Origin: Paenibacillus sp. V4I7
Lineage (GTDB): Bacteria > Bacillota > Bacilli > Paenibacillales > NBRC-103111
Direction of reading: 5' to 3'
Length of the DNA: 64,000 bases
NCBI RefSeq assembly: GCF_030817275.1
Contig: NZ_JAUSZD010000002.1
Coordinates: 4,402,001-4,466,000, forward strand
Position numbers and translations under genes: made by a program. The notes under the pieces are model-generated. The model ran no database searches. It was not told the DNA's origin and saw nothing but the letters and a program-made list of their open reading frames with translations. Positions within the stretch are counted from its first letter, which is position 1, and every line of letters begins with the position of its first letter. Positions 33,606-43,659 of the stretch are shown here, piece by piece.

Positions 33606-35312
33606 CTATTTGATACTCTCATCGATTTCAGCCAGAATTTGATCTCCGCCTTGCTTTTTCCAGTCTGTTACGAACTTATCAAAGGTATCCAGCGGCGCAG
33701 CTCCCATGATAATTTTGAGGAATGTTTCCTTTTCTAATTTATCGAGTGAAGCCCATCTGCTTTCCATGGTTTTAGTCTGTGAGTAGGTAACACTATACGT
33801 TTTCTTAAACGGCTTCTGCAGCGGTGATATCCCTACAAGTGTGGAATACATACGTTTCCATGCCCCTAAATCCGCGTTAGGATCCCAGTATTGAATATCA
33901 TACTTATCATAAGGCTCGAGTTTCACTTTTTTTACTTTTTCAGCATCGGCTTTTAGTAATTTATATCCTGGCATATCTAGATCTTCCGGCTTTTTGGTGC
34001 CTGCAAGAACCTCTTTCATCATCTTATACGTGACATCCATCTCATCCATTGGGGCAAATACAACACGTAGCGGATAGTTTCCAATTGCCACTTTGACATC
34101 GAATTTGGATTCATCACGCAGCAAAAGATTTTCCATTTGAATGGCGGCTTCTGGATGTTCGTAACCTTTCCGAACAACCAGATATTGATTGGACGGATTC
34201 CCCATATGCGGTGTAAATTCACCATTCACATCCAGAGGTGCCGTATAAGCTTGCCAGTTTGCCTTCGGATTATTCTTGATCGCATCCGCTAATGGACCAT
34301 AACCGCCAGCCCACCATAGACCAAAATAAATGCCTGAAGTTCCATTCTTGATCAGCTCCTGCGCATCCTTCCGAATGGTCATTTCCTTATCAATCAAGCC
34401 TTTGGCATAGAGATCACGCAGCTTCGAAAGAGCTTGCTTCGTCTCTGGCTGAAGGGAGCCATAGGTTGTTTTACCATCAGCACCTTTTAACCAAAATCCT
34501 GGGTAGGAATGATAAGAAGAAAAGACAGGGTCGAAACCATAGTTATTATTATTGGGATTAATAAAATCTGCATTGAGTAAACCGCCTAATTGCGGTCCTG
34601 ATATCCCAATGGTATCGGCTTTTCCATTCCCGTCAGGGTCTTGTTCGACAAAAGCTTTTGCCACTTTCTCCAGATCGTCGATCGTTTTAGGTGGTTGAAG
34701 GCCTAATTTATCCAACCAATCCTTGCGAATCCACATCATGTGAACCATATCTGATTCTGTCGTGACGTTAGGAAGGGCATACATCTTCCCATCGACGGTA
34801 ACCGACTTAAGCGCAAGCCCTTGCGTTGTTTCAATGATATGTTTGATCGCAGGTGAGGCATATTTATTATAAACTTCAGTCAAATCAGCGAGTTGACCGC
34901 TTTTAACCATTTGTCTGAACTGCGTATCCTTCACAACTAACGCATCCGGCAAATCGTTACTGGCTATAGATAAATTTACTTTTTGGTCGTAATCCTTACC
35001 GCTGGCAGCTTGCCAAACAATTTTGGTATCGATATTCAAGTTTTCTTTGATATAACGGGTATATTGGTTGCTTTCCGGAGAGTCTCCTGCTGGTAAGCTC
35101 TTATCGGATGCGTCTACATCTTTACCAATTTTAATCGTAATCGGTTTGGCCGATTTGGTGAATGGACCCGCCTCAGCTGCTGTTTGAGTTGCTCCCGTCT
35201 TCGCAGGTTCCGTGGAAGCTGTAGGTGATTGCTTTGCCGTCTCTGAGCATGCGGACAATACGACTAGCATCCCAGCAAGTAACAGCAGCATGCTTTTTTT
35301 AGATCTTCTCAT
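33606..35312 (-). CDS. LplA-type solute-binding lipoprotein
   Basis: A 568-residue extracellular binding protein of the large LplA/LipO/YtcQ class. The signal peptide ends in VLSAC with Cys22 anchor; a Thr/Ala linker follows. Motifs include WIRKDWLDKLGLQPPKTIDDLEKVAKAF, the EF-hand-like DPDGNGKADT calcium loop typical of this class, and a C-terminal helix bundle. It is the first gene of the transporter operon, transcribed separately from the two-component genes about 160 bases upstream. With the divergent alpha-xylosidase, a xyloglucan-derived or xyloside ligand is plausible (inference). Confidence 0.93.
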   Translation of the reverse strand: MRRSKKSMLLLLAGMLVVLSACSETAKQSPTASTEPAKTGATQTAAEAGPFTKSAKPITIKIGKDVDASDKSLPAGDSPESNQYTRYIKENLNIDTKIVWQAASGKDYDQKVNLSIASNDLPDALVVKDTQFRQMVKSGQLADLTEVYNKYASPAIKHIIETTQGLALKSVTVDGKMYALPNVTTESDMVHMMWIRKDWLDKLGLQPPKTIDDLEKVAKAFVEQDPDGNGKADTIGISGPQLGGLLNADFINPNNNNYGFDPVFSSYHSYPGFWLKGADGKTTYGSLQPETKQALSKLRDLYAKGLIDKEMTIRKDAQELIKNGTSGIYFGLWWAGGYGPLADAIKNNPKANWQAYTAPLDVNGEFTPHMGNPSNQYLVVRKGYEHPEAAIQMENLLLRDESKFDVKVAIGNYPLRVVFAPMDEMDVTYKMMKEVLAGTKKPEDLDMPGYKLLKADAEKVKKVKLEPYDKYDIQYWDPNADLGAWKRMYSTLVGISPLQKPFKKTYSVTYSQTKTMESRWASLDKLEKETFLKIIMGAAPLDTFDKFVTDWKKQGGDQILAEIDESIK

Positions 35313-35472
35313 ATAAAGCCCCTTCTTTCGCTTTTAGAATTTATCTACATCCTAAAAGTATCACGAAACATCTCGCTACAAGGATGGAAAACGGTTACAC
35401 ATATAGAGGGGTAAATGACCGAGAATTCGCAGATCATCCCCTTTTTCTTATGAATTTGCGGCATTTGACCCT

Positions 35473-36597
35473 CTAGTTTTCGGACATTTCTCTACCCGTT
35501 ACACTCTTCAGCCGATACTCGCTTGGCAACTGGCCTGTTTGCTCCCGAAAGGTACGGCTAAAATACTTTTCATCCATATATCCAACGTTCTCTGCAATCC
35601 AGAGAATCGTTTTGTTCGTATAAAGCAGATACTCCTTTGCTTTCTCTATGCGTTTGTGACGTAAATGCTCACTAAAATTAATGCCTACAATTTCTTTAAA
35701 GCACTGACTGAAGTAGCTTCTACTCATATTAACCCGCTTCGCAATACTCGAGGCTGTAATTTGCTCTTTCATCTCTTCATTTGCAATGTAAACAGCTTTC
35801 ATCACACAGTCTACAACCTCTTGTGAAAAAGAAGGTTTATCAATCGCCTTGCGAATCATTTCACGAGTAGCCATCAACCATTCTTCAACCTGAAGCCAGC
35901 TTTCAAATGAATCAGGCAATTGGATTTTCGCCAAATCAACAGGATGAAATAAAAGATTCCACTTGTCGATTAACGCATATAACAACCCAATCAGCTTCGT
36001 TTGAGGTAAACGCAGCTGCTTCAAATCATGGATATGAGCTGTAAAGAGGTTATCTTGATAGACCCATTCGTGACCCGACCATTGCTCCTTCACTAGGTTT
36101 AAGTCTTTTTGAGCTGCCTCCAGTTGATGATTGTCCTCTTCAAGAACTGCAGAACCTAGGCCATGAGAGGACTCATTATCATAGAAGATATCATGTGGAT
36201 TGGTGGTATGCTTCTGCTCCTCCATAATCCGCTTGTAGATTCGCTCCAACACTTCCTCAAAGCGCTCCTTTTCAAGCTGAACCTTGGCAATATAATCAAT
36301 AGCTCCAAGTCTCAGTGCCTCTTGGATATATTCAAAATCTTGATGGAAGGTTAGCACGACGGTATAAATGCTTGGATATTGCTTTCTCACTATTTTCAAT
36401 AATTCTATACCCGACATAACAGGCATCGCTAAGTCAGTCAGCAATAAATCTATCGGGTTCGCTGCAATAAATTCCAAGGCTTTCTCGCCATTACTGGCTT
36501 CCCCAACAACTTCCATGTCAAAATCATGCCAAGGCATGGCTGATATAAGACCCTTGCGAACCAATTTATCATCATCAACAATCATCACTTTAATCAT
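35473..36597 (-). CDS. YesN-type response regulator, AraC output (short)
   Basis: A 374-residue response regulator: receiver domain (about 1-125) with phospho-acceptor Asp in LLLTDLAMPVMSGIEL, a shorter linker than the 541-residue paralogue at 19675, and a C-terminal AraC domain (MSRSYFSQCFKEIVGINFSEHL, NVGYMDEKYFSRTFREQTGQLPSEY). Its ATG overlaps the kinase gene by 8 bases and follows GGAGGTG. Expected to activate the LplABC-type operon immediately downstream in response to the kinase. Confidence 0.93.
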   Translation of the reverse strand: MIKVMIVDDDKLVRKGLISAMPWHDFDMEVVGEASNGEKALEFIAANPIDLLLTDLAMPVMSGIELLKIVRKQYPSIYTVVLTFHQDFEYIQEALRLGAIDYIAKVQLEKERFEEVLERIYKRIMEEQKHTTNPHDIFYDNESSHGLGSAVLEEDNHQLEAAQKDLNLVKEQWSGHEWVYQDNLFTAHIHDLKQLRLPQTKLIGLLYALIDKWNLLFHPVDLAKIQLPDSFESWLQVEEWLMATREMIRKAIDKPSFSQEVVDCVMKAVYIANEEMKEQITASSIAKRVNMSRSYFSQCFKEIVGINFSEHLRHKRIEKAKEYLLYTNKTILWIAENVGYMDEKYFSRTFREQTGQLPSEYRLKSVTGREMSEN

Positions 36598-38350
36598 GAC
36601 GGGGTTTCACCTCCATAATAGGTAAGGAAACAAGTATGGTTGTCCCTTTTCCGATAACACTGTTAATACTCAGGTCCGCCTGATCGCCATATTGGGATTC
36701 GAGCATTCGCTTAACATAATTTAAGCCAATCCCCATACCGACTTTTTTATTTTCAACTTCCGGATTATGCAATAGGTTATGAATCGTTTCTTCCGACATT
36801 CCTGAACCGTTATCATGAATCGAGATATGAATGGCATTCGTTAAACTAACATCTACCTTGATATATCCGTCATCACTTAACCCATGATAAAGCGAATTTT
36901 CTACAAGCGGCTGGAGGATGAAGCGAGGAATCGGCATTTTCCAAACCTCTTCATCGACATTCAACTGCACATCAAATTTAAAATCATAGCGAATCTGCTG
37001 TAAAATCAAATATTGCTTTAAGGCTTCTATTTCTTCATAAATGGTTGAGGCCTGCCCCAGCTTGCCTAAATTATAATGCAGCAGCTTATTTAATGAGGAT
37101 ACAAGACGATCGATCTCATCCTGTCCGTTCATGAGGGCTAACCAATGCACCGTATCCAATGTATTCATTAAAAAATGAGGATTAATTTGATAGAGCAATT
37201 TCTCTACCTCAAGATCCACTCTTCGCTTCTCTTTTTGCTCGACTTCGGCGAACAAATTCCAAATCTGTTCTCTCATTTGCCTAAATTGATGCAATAGAAA
37301 ATCAAACTCCGGAATTTTGGTTCGTACCGTAACAGCCTGGACTCGGTTTTGTGCCATCAGCTTGATTTCTCTATTAAAGCCATTCAAAGGGAGATAGACC
37401 ATTTTCCATAATAGCCAGGCCATGAATACACTCAGCCCTAGAAAAACGAGCGAAAACAGTAAGATTTGAGCAAACCATTGATTCATCTCTTTATTGTAAT
37501 CTGCTTTAGGAATGACCGACACGATACTCCACCCTTGATTGCTTGCCTGCCTAAACCAATAAAATTCATTATGTGTGCCAAATGCTTCTTCTTTGGAGAA
37601 ATTAGGAAAAATCGTATCTTTCGCAAAAGCATCGGGAAGCTCAGAAAACGCGATTCGACCATTATTGTCTAGGAAAATGTGAGAATTCCCGCCGCCAAAT
37701 TGATCATTATTAAGAATATTCTGCGTGAGATGAAACCCCGTTTCAATGTAGACATAGACATCATCACGAAGAGGTAAATCCACTTTCCTTAGTGCAGATA
37801 AAACAAAATTATTATCAAAACGATTGTTACTTAGATGAGGACCATAATAGGAAATTCCCGAGTATGCAGCCAGTAATGGCAGCTTTTCAGGGGAAAAATT
37901 CTCCTTTACGCCCGAATTTTCGAGATCATACGTATGGTCATTTTGAAAATAATATAAGGTTAAGCCAATGTTAGGGTTGGTAAACGTGACTAAGCTTAAT
38001 TCATCTTTTAATTCTCTTATCATTTGCGAGCGTTCGTAAGATTGACTTGCGGGAAGCGATAACATTTGATCCAACTTCTTACCTACACTTCCTGCAAAAG
38101 CTAGCTGCTGAGAGACATGATTTAAATTGCTTATCGTACTCTCCAAGGAAAGGCCTACTTGTTTTAAGTTACTTTGAATACCGCTTTGAATTTTATTTGT
38201 AAGAATGGAATAAATCGTGTAATACGAGATAAGAACGATACAAATAAATGGAATCAATGTACTGCATAAGAAAATAATAAAAATCCTCTTTTTCAAAGTT
38301 AAGTAATCATACAGAAATGATTTCATATTTTCCTGCATCTTAACAAACAA
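36590..38350 (-). CDS. YesM-type membrane sensor histidine kinase
   Basis: A 586-residue kinase with membrane segments near residues 20-42 and 290-315 flanking an extracellular sensor, HAMP-like linker, phospho-acceptor His in LLYQINPHFLMNTLDTVHW, and HATPase_c motifs VENSLYHGL, DNGSGMS and GMGIGLNYV. The start is TTG with GGGGAGTG 7-8 bases upstream. It sits 25 bases after the AraC-type regulator gene and overlaps the response regulator gene. Presumed to sense the sugar imported by the neighbouring LplABC system. Confidence 0.93.
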   Translation of the reverse strand: MFVKMQENMKSFLYDYLTLKKRIFIIFLCSTLIPFICIVLISYYTIYSILTNKIQSGIQSNLKQVGLSLESTISNLNHVSQQLAFAGSVGKKLDQMLSLPASQSYERSQMIRELKDELSLVTFTNPNIGLTLYYFQNDHTYDLENSGVKENFSPEKLPLLAAYSGISYYGPHLSNNRFDNNFVLSALRKVDLPLRDDVYVYIETGFHLTQNILNNDQFGGGNSHIFLDNNGRIAFSELPDAFAKDTIFPNFSKEEAFGTHNEFYWFRQASNQGWSIVSVIPKADYNKEMNQWFAQILLFSLVFLGLSVFMAWLLWKMVYLPLNGFNREIKLMAQNRVQAVTVRTKIPEFDFLLHQFRQMREQIWNLFAEVEQKEKRRVDLEVEKLLYQINPHFLMNTLDTVHWLALMNGQDEIDRLVSSLNKLLHYNLGKLGQASTIYEEIEALKQYLILQQIRYDFKFDVQLNVDEEVWKMPIPRFILQPLVENSLYHGLSDDGYIKVDVSLTNAIHISIHDNGSGMSEETIHNLLHNPEVENKKVGMGIGLNYVKRMLESQYGDQADLSINSVIGKGTTILVSLPIMEVKPRHD

Positions 38351-38375
38351 TAGTAATCACTCCCCTCTGTTCAGG

Positions 38376-39275
38376 CTACATACCCAATTCCTTGCTTGTC
38401 CTTAATCTTTTTCGATATTCGGAAGGTGTATATCCAAAATGCGTTTTAAACACACCGATAAAATAACTCAAAGTGTTGAATCCGACATCAAGCGAAATCT
38501 CTGTAATCTTCTTGTTGCTATCTTTCAGCATCAATGCCGCTCGCTGCGCTCGTATCTGGTTTAAGTATTCCAGTGGACTCTTTCCTGTAAAACCCTTGAA
38601 ATATCGGCAGAAATAAGACTCGCTAAAAGAAACAATCGCCGCAAGGTCCTCCAATCGAATCGGACTGCTATAGTTAACTTGCATGTATTCAATAATTAGC
38701 TTTAATCGATCTATATGCGTCGGGTTAACGGAAAGCGGAAGTTCACGGAAAGCAGGACCTCCCAGCATAATTAGCTTTGAAATGATCAATTGCAGCAATG
38801 CTTTTGTAGAAAGCTCATATAAAGGCCTTTCATTTACATTCAAATCGAACACTTGCAGCAATAACGCTAATAGCTCCCTTTCCTCTGCAGTATGATGGCT
38901 GATGTGGGCAGGAGTGACAAATTTCTGCTGGATTAGCGGGTTAATATATTTCTCACGAACAAGGTCAAACCGCTCCCCTCCCAATATATCCGAATGAAAC
39001 ACCACGGCAGTGAAGGTACATTCTTCGTTAGCGGATATACGCCCAGAATGAAGCTGACCGGAATTCACGAAAATCGCTTCCCCGGCTTCCAATTCATAGT
39101 CATCCATAGAAACACGGAATACCGCCTTTCCCTTTGTAAGCATGAGCAACTCCAACTCATCATGCCAATGGAGTTCAAGCAGTTCTTCCCCTGGCTGGCA
39201 GCAGATTTCATAAACTCGGATCGGATAAAGCGGATCGCCGTGAATGCGGTCCTCTTTTAAATTCGCTTGCTGCAT
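38376..39275 (-). CDS. AraC-family regulator with cupin sensor
   Basis: A 299-residue one-component regulator. The N-terminal half is a cupin-type ligand-binding barrel (LHWHDELELLMLTKGKAVFRV, EAGEAIFVNSGQLHSG) and the C-terminal half an AraC DNA-binding domain (LAAIVSFSESYFCRYFKGFTGKSPLEYL, DVGFNTLSYFIGVFKTHFGYTPSEYRKR). It is divergent from the alpha-xylosidase gene with 130 bases between the starts, so it likely controls that promoter, perhaps in response to a xyloside. ATG follows GGGGG at about 10 bases. Confidence 0.92.
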   Translation of the reverse strand: MQQANLKEDRIHGDPLYPIRVYEICCQPGEELLELHWHDELELLMLTKGKAVFRVSMDDYELEAGEAIFVNSGQLHSGRISANEECTFTAVVFHSDILGGERFDLVREKYINPLIQQKFVTPAHISHHTAEERELLALLLQVFDLNVNERPLYELSTKALLQLIISKLIMLGGPAFRELPLSVNPTHIDRLKLIIEYMQVNYSSPIRLEDLAAIVSFSESYFCRYFKGFTGKSPLEYLNQIRAQRAALMLKDSNKKITEISLDVGFNTLSYFIGVFKTHFGYTPSEYRKRLRTSKELGM

Positions 39276-39396
39276 GGCAATAGTTCCCCCTTAGAGAATT
39301 TCAAATCATATGTCAAAATACTGATATTTTTTCACAATATAACGAAAGGAATGGAGCTTTTAAATCAATATAATTATATTACAACACTTTGGAGGG
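39276..39396 (+). promoter_or_regulatory. Divergent promoter region of the alpha-xylosidase gene
   Basis: A perfect TATAAT lies at 39369-39374, about 30 bases before the coding start, but the expected -35 position (39346-39351) reads AAGGAA, far from TTGACA. A good -10 with a poor -35 fits an activator-dependent promoter, consistent with the divergent AraC regulator. Confidence 0.45.
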
Positions 39397-39405
39397 ATGA
39401 TGGCA

Positions 39406-41727
39406 ATGAAATTTTCTAACGGTTATTGGATGGTAAAAGAAGGGTACACCGTCCTTAATCCAGTCGATGTCCGCGATATACATCAAGAAGACGACAGTCT
39501 GACAGTATATGCTGCCGCTCGGAAGATTCAGCGAAAAGGGGATACTTTAAATGGTGCGATGCTGACTTGTGAACTGAGCTCGCCTCTTCCGGATATCATC
39601 CGTGTGCGCTGGACTCATCATGCAGGTAAACGTTCGCAAGGACCCGCTTTTGAATTGTTCGATAATCCGCAGACTCCTGTTTCTATCGATGACAGCAACG
39701 ATCATGTGGCCATGAAATCCGGCGGATTAAGTGTCAAAGTCAACAAACATAGTACGTGGGGAGCTGAATTCTCTTTCGAAGGCCGTCGTCTAACTGGTAC
39801 CAACAGCAAAGGTGCGGGACATATCACGACAGCTAACAAAGAGATTTACTTTCGCGAGCAGCTTGACCTTGGCATAGGTGAGCATATTTACGGACTCGGA
39901 GAAAGATTTACAAATGTAGTGAAAAACGGGCAAACGGTGGATATTTGGAACGAAGATGGCGGCACGAGCAGTGAGCAATCCTACAAAAATGTGCCCTTTT
40001 ACTTATCCAGTAAAGGATATGGCGTTTTCGTCAATCATCCCGAGCACGTATCCTTCGAAGTCGGCTCTGAGGTTGTGTCGAAAGTCCAGTTCAGCGTACC
40101 TGGCGAAAATGTGGAGTATTTCATTGTTGGCGGTAAGACGTTAAAAGATGTTCTGAATAATTATACGAAACTTACCGGCAAACCCGCTCTGCCGCCGGCC
40201 TGGTCGTTCGGTCTATGGTTAACAACCTCCTTCACAACGGATTATGACGAAGCTACCGTGAACAGTTTCATTGACGGAATGTTTGAACGAGACCTTCCGC
40301 TGCATGTTTTCCATTTTGATTGTTTCTGGATGAAGGAATATCAATGGACCAACTTTGAGTGGGATGCCGATATGTTCCCTGATCCGGTAGGTATGTTGGG
40401 GCGCTTAAAGGACAAAGGACTCAAAATCTGTGTCTGGATCAATTCGTACATTGGCCAGAAATCACCGCTCTTTCAAGAAGGCATGGACAAGGGATATTTG
40501 GTCAAAACCTTGGATGATCACGTTTGGCAGTGGGATCTCTGGCAGGCCGGCATGGGGCTTGTCGATTTCACCAATCCGGAAGCAACGGAGTGGTACAAAG
40601 GTCATTTAAGACGGCTGATCGATATGGGCGTGGACTGCTTTAAAACCGATTTCGGCGAGCGCATCCCGACCGATGTCAAATACCACGACGGTTCAGATCC
40701 ATTCAAAATGCATAACTACTATACATTCCTATACAATAAGGCCGTATTTGAAGTGCTGGAAGAAAAACTCGGCAAGAACGAGGCCATGTTATTTGCCCGC
40801 TCCGCAACGGCTGGAGGACAGCAATTCCCTGTACACTGGGGCGGCGACTGTTCTGCCAATTACGACTCCATGGCGGAGTCGCTTCGTGGAGGCCTTTCAC
40901 TCGGCTTATCCGGTTTCGGTTTCTGGAGCCATGACATCAGCGGTTTTGAAAAAACAGCCCCACCTGATATTTATAAGCGTTGGGTAGCTTTTGGCCTGCT
41001 GTCCTCTCACAGCCGTTTGCATGGCAATGAGTCTTACCGTGTTCCATGGCTGTTTGACGAAGAAGCGGTCGATGTACTCCGACACTTCACAAAGCTAAAA
41101 AGCACGTTGATGCCCTATCTATTTGCAAGTGCAATCCAATCCACAGAAATGGGAATTCCGATGATGCGCGCAATGGTGCTGGATTTCCCATCAGATCCGT
41201 CCACTCATCACCTGGATACGCAATACATGTTGGGAGACAACCTGCTCGTTGCCCCAATCTTTAACGATCAGGGAACTGTGATGTATTATGTTCCAGAAGG
41301 ACGTTGGACCGATTTCTTCACTGGACGAGTTGTTGAAGGCGGTAAATGGCAGGAAGAAACGCATGGCTACATGACGCTGCCTTTGCTAGTTAAACCTAAT
41401 ACGCTGCTTGCCGTAGGAGCAAACGATCAGAAGCCTGATTACGATTATGCGAACGGCGTATCTCTTCATTTATTTGAACTGGAGGATGGAGCAGCAGCGG
41501 AAACGTCAATTTATGACGTGCAAGCTAATCTGCAATTATCCGTAAAAGCAGTCCGAATGAATGAACTGATCGACATCTCTGTTCAAGGCGGAACTAAACC
41601 CTACACCATCGTACTAAGAGGCTTCAATCAAATCTCATCCGTAGAAGGCGCATCTTGGACAAAATCAGCAATCGGCATCGTGCTAACTCCCGAGTCCGGC
41701 ATATCGAAGATAGCTGTACGATTGTAA
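39406..41727 (+). CDS. yicI: Alpha-xylosidase, glycoside hydrolase family 31
   Basis: A 773-residue cytoplasmic GH31 enzyme that removes alpha-xylosyl residues from isoprimeverose or xyloglucan oligosaccharides. It aligns in organisation with Escherichia coli YicI (772 residues): N-terminal beta-sandwich, catalytic barrel with nucleophile Asp415 in CFKTDFGERIPTDV, acid/base Asp481 in HWGGDCSANYDSM, then C-terminal beta domains. The start is ATG 39406, nine bases after GGAGGG; ATGs at 39397 and 39400 lie directly against the ribosome site. It is divergent from the AraC gene and followed by a terminator. Confidence 0.94.
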   Translation: MKFSNGYWMVKEGYTVLNPVDVRDIHQEDDSLTVYAAARKIQRKGDTLNGAMLTCELSSPLPDIIRVRWTHHAGKRSQGPAFELFDNPQTPVSIDDSNDHVAMKSGGLSVKVNKHSTWGAEFSFEGRRLTGTNSKGAGHITTANKEIYFREQLDLGIGEHIYGLGERFTNVVKNGQTVDIWNEDGGTSSEQSYKNVPFYLSSKGYGVFVNHPEHVSFEVGSEVVSKVQFSVPGENVEYFIVGGKTLKDVLNNYTKLTGKPALPPAWSFGLWLTTSFTTDYDEATVNSFIDGMFERDLPLHVFHFDCFWMKEYQWTNFEWDADMFPDPVGMLGRLKDKGLKICVWINSYIGQKSPLFQEGMDKGYLVKTLDDHVWQWDLWQAGMGLVDFTNPEATEWYKGHLRRLIDMGVDCFKTDFGERIPTDVKYHDGSDPFKMHNYYTFLYNKAVFEVLEEKLGKNEAMLFARSATAGGQQFPVHWGGDCSANYDSMAESLRGGLSLGLSGFGFWSHDISGFEKTAPPDIYKRWVAFGLLSSHSRLHGNESYRVPWLFDEEAVDVLRHFTKLKSTLMPYLFASAIQSTEMGIPMMRAMVLDFPSDPSTHHLDTQYMLGDNLLVAPIFNDQGTVMYYVPEGRWTDFFTGRVVEGGKWQEETHGYMTLPLLVKPNTLLAVGANDQKPDYDYANGVSLHLFELEDGAAAETSIYDVQANLQLSVKAVRMNELIDISVQGGTKPYTIVLRGFNQISSVEGASWTKSAIGIVLTPESGISKIAVRL

Positions 41728-41731
41728 TAAA

Positions 41732-41772
41732 TAAACGGCTGGCCCTGTTATTCATACAAGGTCAGCCGTTTA
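41732..41772 (+). terminator. Terminator of yicI
   Basis: TAAACGGCTG-CC and GG-CAGCCGTTTA form a 12-13 bp stem (one mismatch) starting 5 bases after the stop codon. Confidence 0.8.
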
Positions 41773-41774
41773 CA

Positions 41775-41863
41775 ACATTCGAATCGGTATTCAGAACGAA
41801 ATTCATACTCCCATTGGATAAATCCAATGGAAGTAGCAGGCAGACTGCAATTATTTGAATACC
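41775..41863. repeat. Interspersed intergenic repeat, copy B
   Basis: Closely similar to 13769-13850 over about 78 bases. The central hairpin here is perfect (CCATTGGAT/ATCCAATGG), and GGTATTCA at 41786-41793 is matched by TGAATACC at 41856-41863, so the copy has outer inverted ends as well. As with copy A, it begins right after the terminator of a plus-strand gene. Confidence 0.7.
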
Positions 41864-41868
41864 AATAA

Positions 41869-42078
41869 TTACACTGAAAAAGCAGATAAACGTTCATCTG
41901 CTTTTTCAGCTATCTTTTTGCAAACCGAATAGGCCGCCTGCCGCGTCTGCCCACCCTTGCGAACATTCTCGATATACAAATCATTGATTTCTTCGTATGC
42001 AGCTTGTCTTATTATACCACCATACGCAAATACAAAGTTAGTGTTCGGCGAGCATTCGCGGGATTTTTCGGGGTCGAT
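41869..42078 (-). pseudogene. Possible degraded coding fragment (unrecognised)
   Basis: The minus strand is open for about 69 residues between TAG 42081 and TAA 41871 and has a coding-like composition (YEEINDLYIENVRKGGQ, AAYSVCKKIAEKADERL), but no start codon with a ribosome site exists in it and the family is not recognised. Its last codons form the stem at 41874-41909. It may be the 3' end of a decayed gene; chance cannot be excluded. Confidence 0.28.
41874..41909. terminator. AT-rich hairpin beyond repeat B
   Basis: CTGAAAAAGCAGAT pairs perfectly with ATCTGCTTTTTCAG around an 8-base loop. A T-rich exit follows on the plus strand, so it could be a back-up terminator for yicI. Confidence 0.5.
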
Positions 42079-42121
42079 CTACCTTACATCGAGATTACAT
42101 GATTGTAATCCAAAAAAACAC

Positions 42122-42152
42122 AAAAAGGCTTCTCCGTGACCGGAAAAGCCGT
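42122..42152 (-). terminator. Terminator of the fructan operon
   Basis: GGCTT.TCCG and CGGA.AAGCC form a stem around TGAC, followed on the minus strand by TTTTTGTGTTTTTTT. It lies about 35 bases beyond the GH32 stop codon. Confidence 0.85.
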
Positions 42153-42186
42153 TCTTCCAAGCATCATTTCTATCTTAGAGCAAACC

Positions 42187-43659
42187 TCAATCAAATATAG
42201 AATGAAGAGTATGAATCGTTAGGGATTTAACCTTAACGTTCCCATCTTTCGCATACAGTTTTATGCCTATTGACGAGGATAATGGGAAAATCTGATCCGT
42301 CATGACGAGTTTTCCGTCATTCACAAAAGCTTCGATGGACGATCGGTCCACGAAAATATGCAGCTTAACGTTTCCAGTCTCCGCTTTCAATAAAGCGCTG
42401 TGCTTGCATGCAAAATCACTATGAAAATCGATAGCTCCAGAACGACTGCGATCAATAAACAGCAGCTGCTCATGAGTGCTATAACCAACGATTGTTTCCT
42501 CTGTTTCGGAGGCTCTTAGCTTCAAACCAAATTCTAACTCATCGTCAAACTCAAATTCAACGATGATTTCAAGCAAATCGCCATGCGTTACCGTTAATTC
42601 TGAATGGCTCAGCTCAAAAGCTGCCCAATTCTGTTCACTCCGCCTTTGAGCCTGGAGCTCACGAATAGGCATCTGAAGGAGCCGGACTCCCTCCAATTCC
42701 GCCGTAAGTGTTAGCTCTCTAGGAAGCGTCATCGCTCCTCTCCAATCGGAAGTTGGAATCACATTGGCATATTTCCAATTGTTCATCCACCCAATAAACA
42801 GGCGTCTTCCTTGCTGTTCAGGCACGTCTGACCACGTGACACCTGCGTAATTATCTCTCCCGTGATCCAGCCAAAGAAGTGGAGCCGGGGATTCCTCTGG
42901 AACAAAAGTATTCCCATTGAAAGAACCAATGAAATACTGCGTGCGTGATCCTTCCAGAAAGTTGGCTTCTTCCCCAATACTAACAATAAGCACCCATCTC
43001 CTGTTGATGGTATCGCCATCTACAGGCAGTTCGAATAAATCCGGACATTCCCAAACGCCGTCATGGGAGCCTTGCCCAACCCCAAATTCACCAGAACAGG
43101 TCCAATCTTTCAAATTCGGTGATTTGTAAAATCGAATGACGTCGCCTGCAGCAATGACCATCACCCAGCTTTGCTGAGGATTGAACCAAAATACTTTGGG
43201 ATCACGAAAATCAGGCAGTGCTTCTTCTATGAGCACAGGGTTGTAAGCGTATTTTGTCCAGGTTCGCCCACGATCCGTGCTGTAAGCAAGACTTTGTCTT
43301 TGCCTAGTTAGATCTGTCCCCGGTTTCGTATCATGATGTGTGAAAATAGCGACTAGACCTGACTTACCGCCAAAAAAGCCGCTCGTATCATGTTTATCTA
43401 CCACTACGCTTCCTGAAAAAATAGCACCGTGTTCATCAGGCGCAAGCGCTATGGGAAGATGCTCCCAGTGAACCAGATCCTGACTGACAGCGTGACCCCA
43501 ATGCATAGGTCCCCAAACCGTACTTTCGGGGTGGTATTGATAGAAAAGATGATACTCCCCCTCATAAAATACCATCCCATTCGGATCATTCATCCACTGA
43601 TCTTTCGGTGTGAAATGAAGCTGCGGCCGGAATATTGTTTGATTATTAGCTGTTATCAT
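42187..43659 (-). CDS. Sucrose-6-phosphate hydrolase/fructanase, family GH32
   Basis: A 490-residue GH32 beta-fructosidase with the complete catalytic triad: nucleophile Asp25 in WMNDPNG, transition-state Asp153 in FRDPKVFW and acid/base Glu204 in WECPDLFEL. The five-bladed propeller (to about 320) is followed by the usual beta-sandwich with EAFVNDG near the end. No signal peptide, so it acts in the cytoplasm on imported fructo-oligosaccharides or sucrose. The ATG overlaps the fructokinase gene by 14 bases, showing tight coupling, and a terminator follows. Confidence 0.94.
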   Translation of the reverse strand: MITANNQTIFRPQLHFTPKDQWMNDPNGMVFYEGEYHLFYQYHPESTVWGPMHWGHAVSQDLVHWEHLPIALAPDEHGAIFSGSVVVDKHDTSGFFGGKSGLVAIFTHHDTKPGTDLTRQRQSLAYSTDRGRTWTKYAYNPVLIEEALPDFRDPKVFWFNPQQSWVMVIAAGDVIRFYKSPNLKDWTCSGEFGVGQGSHDGVWECPDLFELPVDGDTINRRWVLIVSIGEEANFLEGSRTQYFIGSFNGNTFVPEESPAPLLWLDHGRDNYAGVTWSDVPEQQGRRLFIGWMNNWKYANVIPTSDWRGAMTLPRELTLTAELEGVRLLQMPIRELQAQRRSEQNWAAFELSHSELTVTHGDLLEIIVEFEFDDELEFGLKLRASETEETIVGYSTHEQLLFIDRSRSGAIDFHSDFACKHSALLKAETGNVKLHIFVDRSSIEAFVNDGKLVMTDQIFPLSSSIGIKLYAKDGNVKVKSLTIHTLHSIFD